Below, piece by piece: positions 25,684-37,111 of a stretch of 64,000 bases of DNA. Under the pieces are notes generated by a model. That model had not been told where the DNA came from. It searched no databases and was given only the letters and a program-made list of their open reading frames with translations. The position numbers and the translations under genes were made by a program. This stretch comes from Scatophagus argus (taxonomy: Eukaryota; Chordata; Actinopteri; Scatophagidae), in contig NC_058495.1 of NCBI RefSeq assembly GCF_020382885.2, positions 5,015,627 to 5,079,626 of the forward strand, written 5' to 3'. Within the stretch, counting starts at the first letter, position 1. Each line of letters opens with the position of its first letter.

Positions 25684-25820
25684 CAAAGTGGATTTATGAA
25701 TTTCTCTTTACAACTCTGTAAAACCGTCACTACTTATTAACCTGTGAGAAAAACTTTGTTCCTATTTGTAGCACCGCTGGTCACATGACTGGCACTTTGC
25801 ATGACAGAATTGTTTAAAAG
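25684..25820 (+). promoter_or_regulatory. guca2a: Proximal promoter candidate of guca2a
   Basis: A TATA-like TTTAAAAG lies at 25813-25820, about 100 bp before the ATG. An HNF1-like half-site (minus-strand GTTAATAAGTA) lies at 25729-25741 and an HNF4-like CAAAGTGGA at 25684-25692. Mammalian guanylin promoters are known to use HNF1; the sites here are inferred by eye. Confidence 0.4.
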
Positions 25821-25915
25821 GAGGCTTGTGGACGGAGGGAAAGCAGACTCTGAGCATCTGCTAAGAACTGCAACAGGAAGAAACAAAGAAGCTGCAAGAA
25901 AAACAAGTTGTCACC

Positions 25916-26865
25916 ATGAAGATGACCACACTAGCTACCATCGCTGTCCTCGTCCTGGCTCTCGGCTGGAGCTCTGAGGCCGTGCAGGTTGAAGTGAGTA
26001 CATCACTTCATTTTTCTGTGTGACTGACTCTTCATGTTGAGAATGCCCAGCTTGGGCTATTTTTTTTTTTTTTAGAAGAAGCAGTGTCAGTATTTATCTT
26101 TAAGGCATATAGGTTATGTTACAGAGCAGAAATGATACAGTGACTGTATTCGTAGAAGAGCTTAAGTTGAGGGAAATGGACTTCATTTAAAAACGAAGAC
26201 ATTTTACCTCTGATCCAGAGGGCTTCTTCAGTTCTGAATTCTGATCCAAAAGCTGGACTTCACTTCTGAACTGAAGTCCAGTTGCCCCGATCTAAGCTCT
26301 TCTACGCAACATGACCTGGATGACTGAGAATCTACACATGCATACAAGCCTGCATTCTTTACTCTTCTGGAAGCAATCTGTGGCTTACAAACCACGCTAA
26401 AGCTGTGTAAACCTTTGCCATGTGCTTTTGTATTGTCACATTACTTTACCGAATGCTACAATAGCATTTTTTTTCATTCTAACATCTGCCATTTCTTACA
26501 GGAGAATGGTATGTCTTTCTCACTGGAAGGTGTGAAGAGGCTTCAGGAGCTGACAAAGAGCAGAGATGCTATAGGACAAGAAAACCCACGACTCAGGGCG
26601 AGCCCCATGTTCATCTGTGCTGACCCCATGCTCCCACAAGAGTTCCTGCCCCTCTGTAAGCAGAGAGGAGCATCTGCATCCTTCACCAGACTAGGTGAGA
26701 CCTTTATGTATTGAATAGCTGGTCTTTGTGATGGAATGGTAACACATTTGGCTACAGGTGATTTAACAGTGTACCTTTTCTTTTCTGATCCCTGCATTTA
26801 TTTCAGGTGCGGTTCCCATGGACGTCTGTGAGATCTGTGCCTTTGCTGCCTGTACTGGCTGCTAA
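25916..26865 (+). CDS. guca2a: Guanylin precursor (preproguanylin)
   Basis: The exons are 25916-25993, 26502-26694 and 26807-26865, all with GT-AG junctions, and they join to 109 residues. Residues 1-22 or so form a signal peptide (Leu/Val/Ala-rich core). The prosegment has the family FSLEGVKRLQEL motif and a conserved Cys pair (ICADPMLPQEFLPLC). The C-terminus is CEICAFAACTGC followed directly by the stop, the hallmark four-Cys peptide with 1-3 and 2-4 disulphides. Ending exactly at the last Cys is guanylin-like, since uroguanylins and renoguanylins usually carry a further Leu. The secreted peptide activates guanylate cyclase C on epithelia and raises cGMP to drive chloride and water secretion. 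Intron 1 contains a hairpin element; intron 2 is only 112 bp. The next gene downstream is its tandem paralogue. Confidence 0.95.
26151..26306. mobile_element. Hairpin MITE-like repeat in guca2a intron 1
   Basis: Perfect 14-bp terminal inverted repeats (cgtagaagagctta at 26151, its complement ending at 26306) bound a 156-bp unit. The unit contains a second inverted repeat, ctggacttca/tgaagtccag. The text around aacatgacctggatgactga just after it recurs in many fish genomes, so the full repeat may extend to about 26335. Confidence 0.65.
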
Positions 26866-27299
26866 ACAAACGCAGCATGCCAGAAACATTTTGCCTAGCT
26901 TAAGACTTGTGATTTTTTTCCCTCCCCCTCAAAACTATTTCAGGAAATTTCTAAAAATGTTTGCCTGCAATGATGAGACTGCAGTGGATTTATGTTCCAT
27001 GAATACAGAGGTTGTGACTCTGATCCATTGGGCACTTCATACATTATTAAGTCACTACTTGACCAAAAAAAAAAAAAAAGCCAAAAAAGAAAACAGTCAA
27101 AAACTGAGGTATGTTTTGTGTTTTGTATTGTTTTGTTTTTTATTTGGCAAACTGTTACTTTTAAGCCTATTTCCCACAGTACTTTATTATGCATTATATT
27201 TTTGAAATTTAGATTGTTACATTTCTATTACCAACCTTTATATACATATTTAAAAGAGAACTTTCTTTTTCTTTTTTCTTTATCATCAGCATTGTTTTG

Positions 27300-27305
27300 A
27301 ATAAA
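27300..27305 (+). terminator. guca2a: guca2a poly(A) signal
   Basis: AATAAA 435 nt after the stop codon, the first canonical signal downstream. Confidence 0.65.
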
Positions 27306-27989
27306 AAGCCTTCTCTGACAAGTTATGTGTATATTGTGCTCTTTCTTGCAAATCCAAACTCTCAATTAAATATCACTATTTGCAGATCATTTCCTGTTGT
27401 GGAAACTCTTTTGTGAGAAATATACTTAAAGCTTCCAATAGGGTCAATAGGGACCAGAAAACATTAAAAAGCTGAGGTCACCAATATATCTCTGCCATTT
27501 GCACTAGTCACACATCTTGTGAATGCTGAGTTTATGTATAGCTTTTCTTGTCTACTGGCTAGGGGTGTCATGATTTTTACTGCATGATTATCGTGGCCAA
27601 AAGAATAATAATGTCATTGCAATATCTGAAAAGATATGAAAACAAAAACGCTAACAGTCAAATTTCTACAGCTTTGTTTATTGTGTGTTTTGTCTCCTCT
27701 TTTGGCATATGAGTCACATTTAAAATACAAGTATAGGGTGGTGAAGAGAGAGTCTGTAACCATAACCGTAGTGAGAGTACAAATGAACCATTTCACCTAG
27801 TGAATAATGAAAAGACAGGTAGATGAACTGAAAAGGCAAAAATCCAGAAGATCTGCACTGGATCATTTGCACCATTATTGGTATACTGCAACACCCAAAT
27901 TTCAATCACTCAAAACGTTTTCAAGAGCATTCTCCTATTCATACACTGATGGTATGCAAGAGGGCATCCTGCTCATCAGGAATGGTACA

Positions 27990-28082
27990 GTGCTGTCTAT
28001 CTAAAGCCACACGCTCACATTCACATGCACTCATACACTAATGAAGCATCAGGAGCAATTTGGGTTTCAGTAACTTGCAGAC
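27990..28082 (-). repeat. Fragment of the dispersed repeat seen at 8148
   Basis: It shares the cacattcacatgcactcata and ggagcaatttgggtttcagt phrases with the 8.15-kb copy, in the same direction. Confidence 0.5.
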
Positions 28083-28950
28083 TGGAAGAGATGAGTATCA
28101 ACACAGAGCAACATTAGTATTCATTCATTTGGAGTCATGTCAGTGGTGGTCTCTGCTTGAAAAATTTATGAAGGTCTTTAGCGACTAGATGCTCAACTTT
28201 CTTCATAAGCTATTCACTGTCTTTATCCTCCTGTGGCTGCTGATCAGGTAGTGTACTAAAGGTTTATCAGAGATGGGGTACATAGTGGCTTTTACATTAT
28301 TTGGTTCATTTTTAGCTTATTTTCTATTTTTGCAACAGAATTTTATTCTACAAATAGCCTAAAGCTTTCAAACATTTGCACATGAACAAGTTCACTTAAC
28401 TGTATAATGCGTCATACATTCTTGAGAAAGTCTCGGGGATTAAGGGAGTAACAATAAATAACAACCTAGGGGAAAAGAAAGATTTATTAATAAGTTTAAG
28501 TCTGAAGTGAACACGTCTAACAATCAAGAACTGAACCTTAACTTAAAATACTAAATCAAACACATAACACACAGACTCCTCCTTAGCACCTCCTTAGCAC
28601 CACTCAAGCTGCACACACAAGCATCTGCCATGTGTTTGGGAGTCGGCACAAGGCCCACTGGTACCATATGCTGTTCCTCTCCCACTCTTTGTACTCTGAT
28701 CCTGAAGAGTATGTGGGCACAGCTGCACCCAGTCACCCTCTGCAGGAGAGCGGGAAGGCAGTTGGAGCACGGTAGAGAAGGAGAGAGTGATAGAGCAGAA
28801 CTTAACATGGTAACACACACAAACAGTGCTATGGCAGTAACACTGTATAAATGCGCTGACTTCCTCTGCATCACTGACTACTGCTTATTATTGTCTTCAC
28901 TCATGTCTTTTTTTGAGCACATATAACATTATTTAGTAACTCTAACACGA

Positions 28951-29052
28951 CCAGTCCAGGGCGAACCCCGCCTCTCGCCCGTAGTCAGCTGGGATAGGCT
29001 CCAGCTCCCCCGCGACCCTGACGGATAAGCGGTATAGAAAATAGATGGATAG
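28951..29052 (+). mobile_element. L2/Maui-like retroposon 3' tail
   Basis: It reads ccagtccagggcgaaccccg, cgcctctcgcccgtagtcag, gctgggataggctccagctc and gataagcggtatagaaaata, ending in a tggatag-type terminus. It corresponds to the tail of the SINE at 21386-21691. Confidence 0.75.
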
Positions 29053-29809
29053 TAACCCTAACACCCACAGGTCCACCACTAGTAGTTACAGCTACCGCCC
29101 CTGTGCATCCTGTTTTAATTATGCTTAAGCCTCCTTTCCTCTCATTTCAGTTTAATATATAGGCTCCATCTAACCATGCTTCGTATTGTGAATAATTTAT
29201 TTTTTGCATTTCATCTGACTCAGCTTAACTACATCATTATGCAGATATACTGTCAGTCCATGGCACCAGTGCACTCTCCATATTCCCGCTTCAACAGCTG
29301 TATAATATACTGTACAGCTTTGATGTCTGAAGACAGATAATTAATGTAATGATGAGTGCGTGTATATGTGAAGTGACACATACATTAGTCAGTGTAGACA
29401 GTACATAATACATGGCACACAAGTGCAGCAATGCTAACATCCTGGTATTTGTTGCTTATAGAAAAACCAAGTCACTGTATTTCACTTTTTCTTCTATATA
29501 TTGTGTTTACAAACAGATACATTTTACACTAAGAACAATTTGACCACTGTTACTTTAAATAAAAGGGACCTTAAAGGTACTCTCCACCCATTTAACATCC
29601 TGGAGGTGTGGATAAGAGATAAAAATTCAATACAAAAGAAGTAATAAAATAAGAAAACAATTGCCAGAGAATACAACCCTTTAGTGAAGGCCTGTCAAAG
29701 CGTCCCTGAGCTGCAGACAGAAGGATGCTGAAGCCATTTTCTTCTCAGTTCTGGATTATGAGGATTTCAAAAATCAACATGCTGAGCCTTGTATCCTTGT
29801 AACCCTGAG

Positions 29810-31318
29810 AAACAATGACTTTATGACCTTTAAAATGACAAGATTTTAAACATTAGAGACAGAATTCAACACATACTGACCTCAGTTGGTACTGATCTAC
29901 CTTCAAACACTTGAACCTTAGAAACAGCAGTTCAACCAGATAATTATCTTGACTGCTTTTCTCCCATTGACCTTCATCAGTTAAATTCACTCATATTTTC
30001 ATCTAAAACAACAACATGCCTCTTAGACCCCATCCCTACTAAACTGCTAAAAGAAGCTTTACCCTTACTTAGCACCAGCAGTTACAAATCAAGGTTACAA
30101 GTAAAAAACTTCTAAATTCATACAAAACTGAAGTTATTGTTCTGGGTCCTAAACACCTTAGAAACAAATTATCCAATGATATAGCAATGCTAGATGGCTT
30201 AGCCGTGGCCTCAAGCTCCATGTAAGGAATCTAGGAGTTATCTTTGATCAGGACATGTCCTTTAACTCACACATAACACACATTTCAAAGACTGCATTCT
30301 TTCTTCTCTGCAATACTGCAAAAATTAGGCACATTCTGAGTCAGAAAGATGCAGAAAAATTAGCCCATGTCTTTATTACTTCCAGACTGGATTATTGTAA
30401 CTCCCTTTGATCAGGTTGCCCCAATAAGTCTCTACATTGGCTACCTGTAAAATTCAGAATAGAGTTTAAAATTCTTCTCCTCACATATAAAGCCCTGAAC
30501 AGCCAGGCACCATCATGTCTTAAAGAGATTAAGAATCTCCCATGATGCACTGAGCTTCTCTCTCTCCTCCTCTCGTTCTGCACACATTTATGTCCCATTA
30601 ATGCATGTTACTAACTCAACTTCTTCCCTGGAGTCCTTGTGCTTTCTCGTCTCGCAGGTTCCCATGGATCGTGGTCAGACTTCCTGCAGTGGTCCTGCTC
30701 GAAACCTACTGCAATTACTACTGTTTAGTCATAATCTATTTTAATTTTATTACTACTCTGTACAGCTACTACCATTATTATTGTTGCTTCCATTGTTATC
30801 ATAATCACCATAGTACCTTCTGTATACTTCATCTTTATCGTTATTTACAGTTACTGTATAGTTACTGTATTTATTCTGTTCTGTTCCAGTAACAGTGCAA
30901 ATAAGGTGTCAACAGAAAAAGACTGTGTGCAAGCAGATAAATAACACTGCAAATTAGGTAACAAAGAAAATACAATGTGCAACCCCAGATGAATATCACT
31001 GTATGTGCTCATATGGCTTGATTCCACCAATTTTACTAATTTTTTCGAGGTACCGAGCCTTTGGAACAGGGTCCAGCTTGTCTTGGCACGGTCCATTGCC
31101 TTTCTCTTTTGTACGGTCCATTTTTTCATGGTGTGTCTCTCTCTCTTGCAGAACCATATGTAATGCCAAGGGATATAAACAAAAACGTTTGCCATCCAAA
31201 ATGGCGACCGCAGCACACAATGCATTGCAAGATCACGTGCCCTTTCGAGCCCTATTGCTTCTGCTACTCATCTCTGTTTGTGTATTTCTTCCCTCGAGCC
31301 CCACCCCCCTCTCCCTCA

Positions 31319-31377
<59 letters not shown>

Positions 31378-31617
31378 ACCGGTCAAGGCAGATGGCCGCC
31401 CATCTCAGGGTTTACTCCGAGGTTTCTGCCTTCTAAAAGGCAGTTTTTGCTCACCACTGTCGCCAAGTGCTTGCTCAAGGGGGAAAGTTGAGTTCTCTGT
31501 ATTATAAAATTTAATTAAAGAGTTTGGTCTAGACCTGCTCTGATGGAAAAGTGTCATGAGCTAACTTTTGTTGTGAACTGGCGCAATATAAATAAACTGA
31601 ATTGAAAATTGAATTGC
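29810..31617 (+). pseudogene. Dead L2-clade LINE (reverse transcriptase remnant plus 3' UTR)
   Basis: Broken plus-strand frames give recognisable L2 reverse-transcriptase blocks in order: DKILNIRDRI, CLLDPIPTKLLKEALPLL, KTEVIVLGPKHLRNKLS, GVIFDQDMSFNSHI, KDAEKLAHVFITSRLDYCNS and WLPVKFRIEFKILLLTYKAL. Stops and at least two internal deletions separate them. The 3' UTR follows (tcccatggatcgtggtcaga at 30660) and the tail resumes at 31372 with caacccaaccggtcaaggca, ending in aattgaa repeats near 31617. About 420 bp between 30890 and 31310 does not look like L2 and may be a later insertion. Confidence 0.8.
31317..31371 (+). repeat. (TCTG)n(TC)n microsatellite
   Basis: A pure TCTG run passes into a TC run just before the LINE tail. 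Confidence 0.95.
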
Positions 31618-33384
31618 TGCGTCCACACTGAAGCTCCTACATGCAACATATCACTAACTCAGGCCAGGAGGTCATGCACTGTTCTGTGTGATGAAGCTGA
31701 TTGGCCTTCCTTAACTGAACAATGGCACCTTTTATCTACAAAGTCCTTGCAGGTAAGTGGTCATATATCTTGCTGTTTTAGCCAATATTGATCTGATCTG
31801 CATTTGGAGTCAGGACAGCAGTCTGCCTTTTCATATCATTTATGAAACAGGAGACTTTTGACTGGGTGTTGTTATTGTGCTGTCAAATTCTTCCACAACT
31901 TGTGAATTATGCAAAGAATTACAACAACTCCCACTGATAATATTTTTGAAATTTCTGATCCAGCTGTTACCTTGAGGTTTACCACAGACTTACTCACCCT
32001 GCATTCTGTTTGCTGCACACTTGGGAAATATTTTCCATTGTCAGTCTTATCTGTCTTATTCTGTCTTTCTTACTCACAACTTTTAATATGCATCTGTGTA
32101 ACGGTGAAGTTCATCTCCTGCTGTGCATATTGTCTTTTGTCATACTTTGTCATAAAACAACATGTCTTTCCAACACAAGTCTTTGCATTAAATGTTGAAG
32201 TGTGCTGAAACTTATTTCAGCTTGTAGGGACATTATTTCATTTTACTTGTGTGCCGTAAGCCACACTAGATCTTTCCATCAGTGAGAACTGAATTTACGT
32301 CTTGCATTTGCTATAATATTTAATTCCTTTAATTGAACTTAATTGAACTTAATTGTACTTTGGAACATGTACTGGTACAAATAGTGCATTTTTCAATAAC
32401 TCACCAGTTTTAGTTTAAACTCCATATTACATGTTACATCACACACTGCCTAGAACAGACGTTTCATTTTTTTCACTATGATTTTTCCATGAGATAAAAT
32501 CAGTTCAGATTTTTTTTTTTAAATGATTATGTGTTTAAATGTCCTCCTAGATCTCCATACACAACTCATTTCAGAGTTACATAATGCATATTCAATGAAA
32601 ATCAATGAAAATTGATTTTTCAATACTTGAGTATTTACTTTATAGTTTTTAATTAACAGCTATTTTGTGTGAGTGGATGTGTGTCTTGTGTGTGTGTTCT
32701 AAAGGGACATTTCTATATTATACACAGAAGATTGTTTTTATTTATTATTAATATATTGACAATGGTGATTTGAATCAGAAGATTAAGGAATATTTGAAGG
32801 GCAGAGATTTTGCACAATTCTAGTTCTCATGGCTACTAGTAGATGATTGAAACAATCCATTTTAACTCCTGTCTCTTTGCCCAAAATAGAAACAAAATCT
32901 GTCTCAAAGTTCTAAAAAATAAAGAAGATAGTTGAGGCTTCGATTTTCTCTTTTAATTCAGCAGAGCCAGACCAGCCAAAGAGGTCAATTTTGTGACTTT
33001 GATGTGACTTCTGAAACAATGCCTCCGAGTTCACACAGTCAGGCTACAATTCACAGATGGAAGAGCTCCAGGCTGTGATACACAATGACGTCATACATGT
33101 GACCCTTATCTGTTATACAACTTTGAGAACGAGTTTCTCACAAAGTTGACTTAAAGGAGCAGTTCACCCAAACAGTTCATTATCTACTCTACTCACGCTA
33201 ATGGAAAGTCAAGTGAAGTTTCTTATTCCTCAAAACATTTCTGTAGCTTTACAGAATTGCAGCATTCTCCTAAATACCTAAAGTGGATGCAGCAAAACAA
33301 CATAAAATGGATTGATATAATCCAAGTCCACAGAACCACTGACATCCCAAATTTATTTGATATTTACACCATTTTTAAGTCTTG

Positions 33385-33670
33385 TTAATCTAAAAGCATT
33401 AGTGCACACCCTTCCTGAAGTGGGTGCACACGTGGTGGCCAAGGTGGAAGGGAGGTCATCCACCGATCAGAAGGTTGGTGTGAGGATGTTCGTGTGAGTG
33501 GTTATCACTCCTGATGAACAGGTGGACTCATGGTGCTTGCATGGTATCCACTGCCAACATTGTACAAATGTGTGTGCGAATCAATGAATGCTGTCTTGTG
33601 TTGTAAGGCACTTTGAGTGGTCAGTCAGACTAGAAAAGCTCTTTCTAAATACAGTCCACTTATTCCATTT
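33385..33670 (+). repeat. Dispersed teleost repeat, forward copy
   Basis: It ends ggcactttgagtggtcagtc, agactagaaaagctctttct, aaatacagtccacttattcc, a very common fish retroposon tail. It is the same family as 8148-8390 and 27990-28082. Confidence 0.65.
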
Positions 33671-34274
33671 ACAAGCTCAAACGTCCAAATAAATAACATC
33701 TTCAATTCACATTTTGCATCGTGGGGGCCTCTGCAGACTTGGATTAAGCCAGACGAGCTGTACTAAGCTATTTCATTGTTTTTGTTTGTGTGTCTGTTTG
33801 TTTCATTTCGAAACAAATCCCCACTTTCTTTAGTTGTTTCTGGGCGAAAGCTACAATGCTGGTTTGCTGTGAAGACCCAGAAATGTTTTATGGACAAAGA
33901 ACTTTACCTTGAACCAACTTTCCATTGGCATGGGGGTAAGATAGATAATGACTGAATTTTCATTTTTGGGTATACTGTTCCTTAAAGCAACTTTTTTTTT
34001 CATTAGTTCATATGTGTTTATTTTGAAATAAAGGAGTTAAAGCATCTTTTTAAGTGGCCTTTTTCTGACTGCGTCACCAAACAAATTTGCTTCTAGAAAA
34101 GCGTCATAATTTGCAAATATCACAGCCCTTAAAAGCAGTGACCTGTATAGATCAGCTCTGTACATATATGGCTGCTCCTTATCAGACAGCTCTGTGACGA
34201 ATATCTCTGGGAGAGAGACAAGGGTCGAGATTTATTAGGTGTCACTGAAGCTTTGGTTGTGTTTGAATGAAACC

Positions 34275-34499
34275 CAAAGTCAATAATGAAATAATGCTGA
34301 CGGAAGAAACAACGGAGATAGAGGTCATAAACAAATTTAGTGGGTAGTGGTTATAAACTAAAAAAGAGGATCCAGTGCAGCTCCAGTTTGGTTATCCCTG
34401 ACTGGTTGGTATTCCCTCCGTACATTTACTCCCTTCACCCTGCCAGTTGTCTTTGTTAATAAATCACTCACTAATCTGTCCAGGCACCTTATAAGAAGC
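34275..34499 (+). promoter_or_regulatory. guca2b: Proximal promoter candidate of guca2b
   Basis: The TATA-like CTTATAAG lies at 34488-34495, about 70 bp before the ATG. An HNF1-like GTTAATAAATCAC (34455-34467, 10 of 12 defined consensus positions) and an HNF4-like CAAAGTCAA (34275-34283) lie upstream. The same two kinds of motif occur upstream of the guca2a paralogue. This is by-eye inference. Confidence 0.4.
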
Positions 34500-34562
34500 A
34501 AGGGCAGTTAAACAGCGAGCACAGAAGACACACTCCTCTCAACTGAGAAGCATCATCTCAAG

Positions 34563-36639
34563 ATGAAAGTGCTCAGCGTTGTCCTTGTTTTGGTGCTATG
34601 TGTGTGCAGAGGAGCTTTAGGTGTGCAGGTTAAGGTGAGTATCACTTGTTCTTGGAAATATTGCTGTATTATCTCATCTGTCAGGCTGTTTGGTTCGTTT
34701 CTTTCTATTTTTTTCTTACTTTTAATCCTCTAACTGCATCTTAGAAATAGTTATGGTTGACATCAGGTGGTCCTTTTTTGGAGGCTTTGCAATCCATACA
34801 GCATGCAACACTTACTGTCCTTAGACAAGAAACCTAAGGTAGAGCAACATGTCTCTCTGACCTCTCCCAGTACCACATGCAATAGATATAATGTATACAG
34901 AATTTTAAAAAAAATACACAAATTTTGATCACAAAAATATAGATATAGGTTGTAAAACATAAGCCAGCCAGATAGGTAGAACCTGAGATACACACCCTCC
35001 TCTCCAACATGCAGAGCTGGAAAGAAGGCCACACAAACACGGAACAGACTGTCCTGTGTTTGAAGCATTCACACTGATAGGAGGGACGGGTAAACACACA
35101 GAGGGGGAGAGAGATAACATGCAAAGCAGGTAGACAGGAGAGGCTGAATCTGCTGAGCAACAATGACCTAGATCCAAACATGTGGATGAGGTGCCAGCAG
35201 GCTCATGTTCTCTCTAAGCTGCAAAGCCACAACTAAAGTGGTTCTCCAGTCTTCTCTTCCCATTCAATTTTGAGAGCTCAAGACCTTTACAGCACACACT
35301 GTCTCTCTAGCACCTGCACTTGGAAGATTTTAATTGTTACCGGTATAGGTTTTTCTCTTTGTGCCTCATAGTTCTTATTCCTTCCCCTTTCCAGGTTGGA
35401 GACAAGAGCTTCCCCTTGGAGGCAGTGAAGGAGATGAAGGAGCTGTTGGATTTAGATGACAACATTAGCCCTCACCTTGCTGAGACGAGCATTGTAGCCA
35501 TCTGCGAAAACCCTCTCCTGCCTCAGATCTTCCAGCCAGTGTGTCAGGGGAAGGGAGCAGGCATCGTTTTCTCCAACCTAGGTGAGACTGAGCCAAGGAC
35601 AAACAAATGAAAATGAAATGAGATATGTTAAATAGAGGACATCAGAATTGTTTTGGCACAAACAAATATTTTTATTGTGTGTTGCTCCCAAGTCTTCTGA
35701 TTTAGAAAGAAAGAAAGAAAGAACATGCCATGTTTGGATTGTATGTTCTTGAAACTATTAACATTATAGAAAACATTTGGTAATGTTTTACACTTTTGTT
35801 ATTGCAAATTATTCCCATGAAAAGACAAAGCCCTAACAGCAACTGTTAATATCTTCCAACTTTTTCACTCAGCCCCAAGGCCTCTGGTTCATAATGATGA
35901 CATGAAGCCTTTACAAACAGGTCAAAAATATACAGTTTAGGTCTAAACAATGTCCTCAAACAGCTGGGCGTCGTTATTCAAACAGGAGTGCAATTCTTGG
36001 TCGTTATTGTCAGCTGTGGTTGGTGCATTACTGAGCATTCATGGCACCATATCAACAGTAGCCACTTTCATTATAATTTCACAGAGTTTAGTGATGTGTT
36101 TGCAATAGTTTCTGGCCTTGATTTAATCTTTTCAGCAGTCAATGCAGACGTCTAAACAAGAAATTACCACACCGCCTCTGAGAGACATTACACAACAATT
36201 TTATTACTCGGGCAGTGGTTCTCTTGCAGACTTGATGACAAACACATTGACAAACAGTCACAGGCTCGCTCAAGGATTAGCTGTGTACACATCCTACTAT
36301 GCACGTCCTGAAAATGTTGCATGATAAAGTGGCACTAGAATGATAATCCGAGACAAGAGGCCTGTGGAAAGCTGTGCAAATAGACTCTGGGGACAGTTAA
36401 AGGTCATTAGACACAGATGGAATCATTGTAGCTGTACTCAGACGATACAGATCACAATAACTGTATTAGCATTTTAGAAATCTGAAAAACTGGGCCTTAG
36501 GTGGTACAAGAATATCCTTTAGGTCAGATGAATATTTATGTTTCCTTTTTTTTCCTTATATCTTACAGTGTATATTATCACGCCTTTGGATCCTTGTGAA
36601 ATATGTGCCAACCCCTCTTGCTTTGGGTGTCTGAACTGA
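34563..36639 (+). CDS. guca2b: Uroguanylin-like precursor with unusual C-terminal peptide
   Basis: The exons are 34563-34634, 35395-35581 and 36569-36639, joining to 109 residues. Both intron phases (0, then 1) equal those of the upstream guca2a, so the two are tandem duplicates. Residues 1-20 or so form a signal peptide. The prosegment carries FPLEAVKEMKELLD and a Cys pair (ICENPLLPQIFQPVC). The C-terminus reads PLDPCEICANPSCFGCLN and then stop. The Asp-Pro before the first Cys, the Asn-containing CEICAN core and residues after the last Cys are uroguanylin traits. The usual Ala-Cys-Thr-Gly-Cys, however, is Ser-Cys-Phe-Gly-Cys here. All four cysteines remain, so the disulphide frame is intact. 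The expected role is a guanylate cyclase C agonist secreted by gut and kidney; the Thr-to-Phe change could alter potency or receptor choice. The reading frame is intact with no sign of decay. Confidence 0.9.
35703..35722 (+). repeat. (GAAA)n microsatellite in guca2b intron 2
   Basis: Consecutive aaag/gaaa units. Confidence 0.85.
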
Positions 36640-36955
36640 GGATGCCATCTGCTAGACATAATCACATGAACTACGATCACCTAATCCTCTATAGTTCCAC
36701 ATCTCATGTATAAGGGACCCATGGACAAAACACGTCCTGTCACCCAGCAACGAAGCTCGACACATCTCAAGGCTCAGTGGTCAACAGAGTAGATTTAGCT
36801 GATGAGGCATTCAACTATTTCATAAGCTTTGGAAGAGACTGTTAATATGCACATGGTTCTGTGTTAGTAAAGTAGATGTTCTGTGGTGTTTGAACATTGC
36901 TTTCATATCGAACTTCTAATTTATTGATTCTGTTGTATCTTTGCATCTTCATTAT

Positions 36956-36961
36956 AATAAA
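36956..36961 (+). terminator. guca2b: guca2b poly(A) signal
   Basis: AATAAA 317 nt after the stop codon. Confidence 0.65.
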
Positions 36962-37039
36962 AATATGTATTATTTGCATCACTGAAAGTGTTTGTAGTTT
37001 CAGCTAGTTACAGTAATGCTTGCACACTGTGTCTTCCTT

Positions 37040-37111
37040 TTACACACACACACACACACACACCGCACACACACACACACACACGCCGCACACACACACA
37101 CACACACACAA
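37040..37111 (+). repeat. Interrupted (CA)n microsatellite
   Basis: Three (CA)n blocks are separated by cCGCA and CGCCGCA interruptions. Confidence 0.97.

Larger units (their letters stand above)
9900..25800. other. Large intergenic interval between nmur and guca2a
   Basis: About 16 kb of AT-rich DNA. Apart from the repeats listed separately (10558, 11221, 14742, 16150, 17173, 17230, 18955, 21386, 22679, 23240) I see no gene. All open frames are under about 135 codons, often overlap on both strands and lack family resemblance. The longest (15971-16372, plus) includes a LINE fragment. Confidence 0.6.
27306..34480. other. Intergenic DNA between guca2a and guca2b
   Basis: About 7 kb with no gene that I can support. 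It holds retroelement pieces (27990-28082, 28951-29052, 29810-31617, 33385-33670) and unassigned AT-rich DNA. The 100-160-codon frames at 31003-31507 lie in and beside the LINE insertion and its TC-rich tract and are not credible genes. Confidence 0.6.

Noticed and set aside
31003-31507. Overlapping ORFs of 148-162 codons
   Set aside because: They run through the LINE insertion, a (TC)n microsatellite and the LINE tail, and have repeat-driven Ser/Leu composition.
34563-36639. Pseudogene interpretation of guca2b
   Set aside because: The reading frame, splice sites, prosegment motifs and all four C-terminal cysteines are intact, so an altered peptide is more likely than decay.
37040-37111. CRISPR-like or functional tandem array
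   Set aside because: A plain interrupted CA microsatellite; no spacers.
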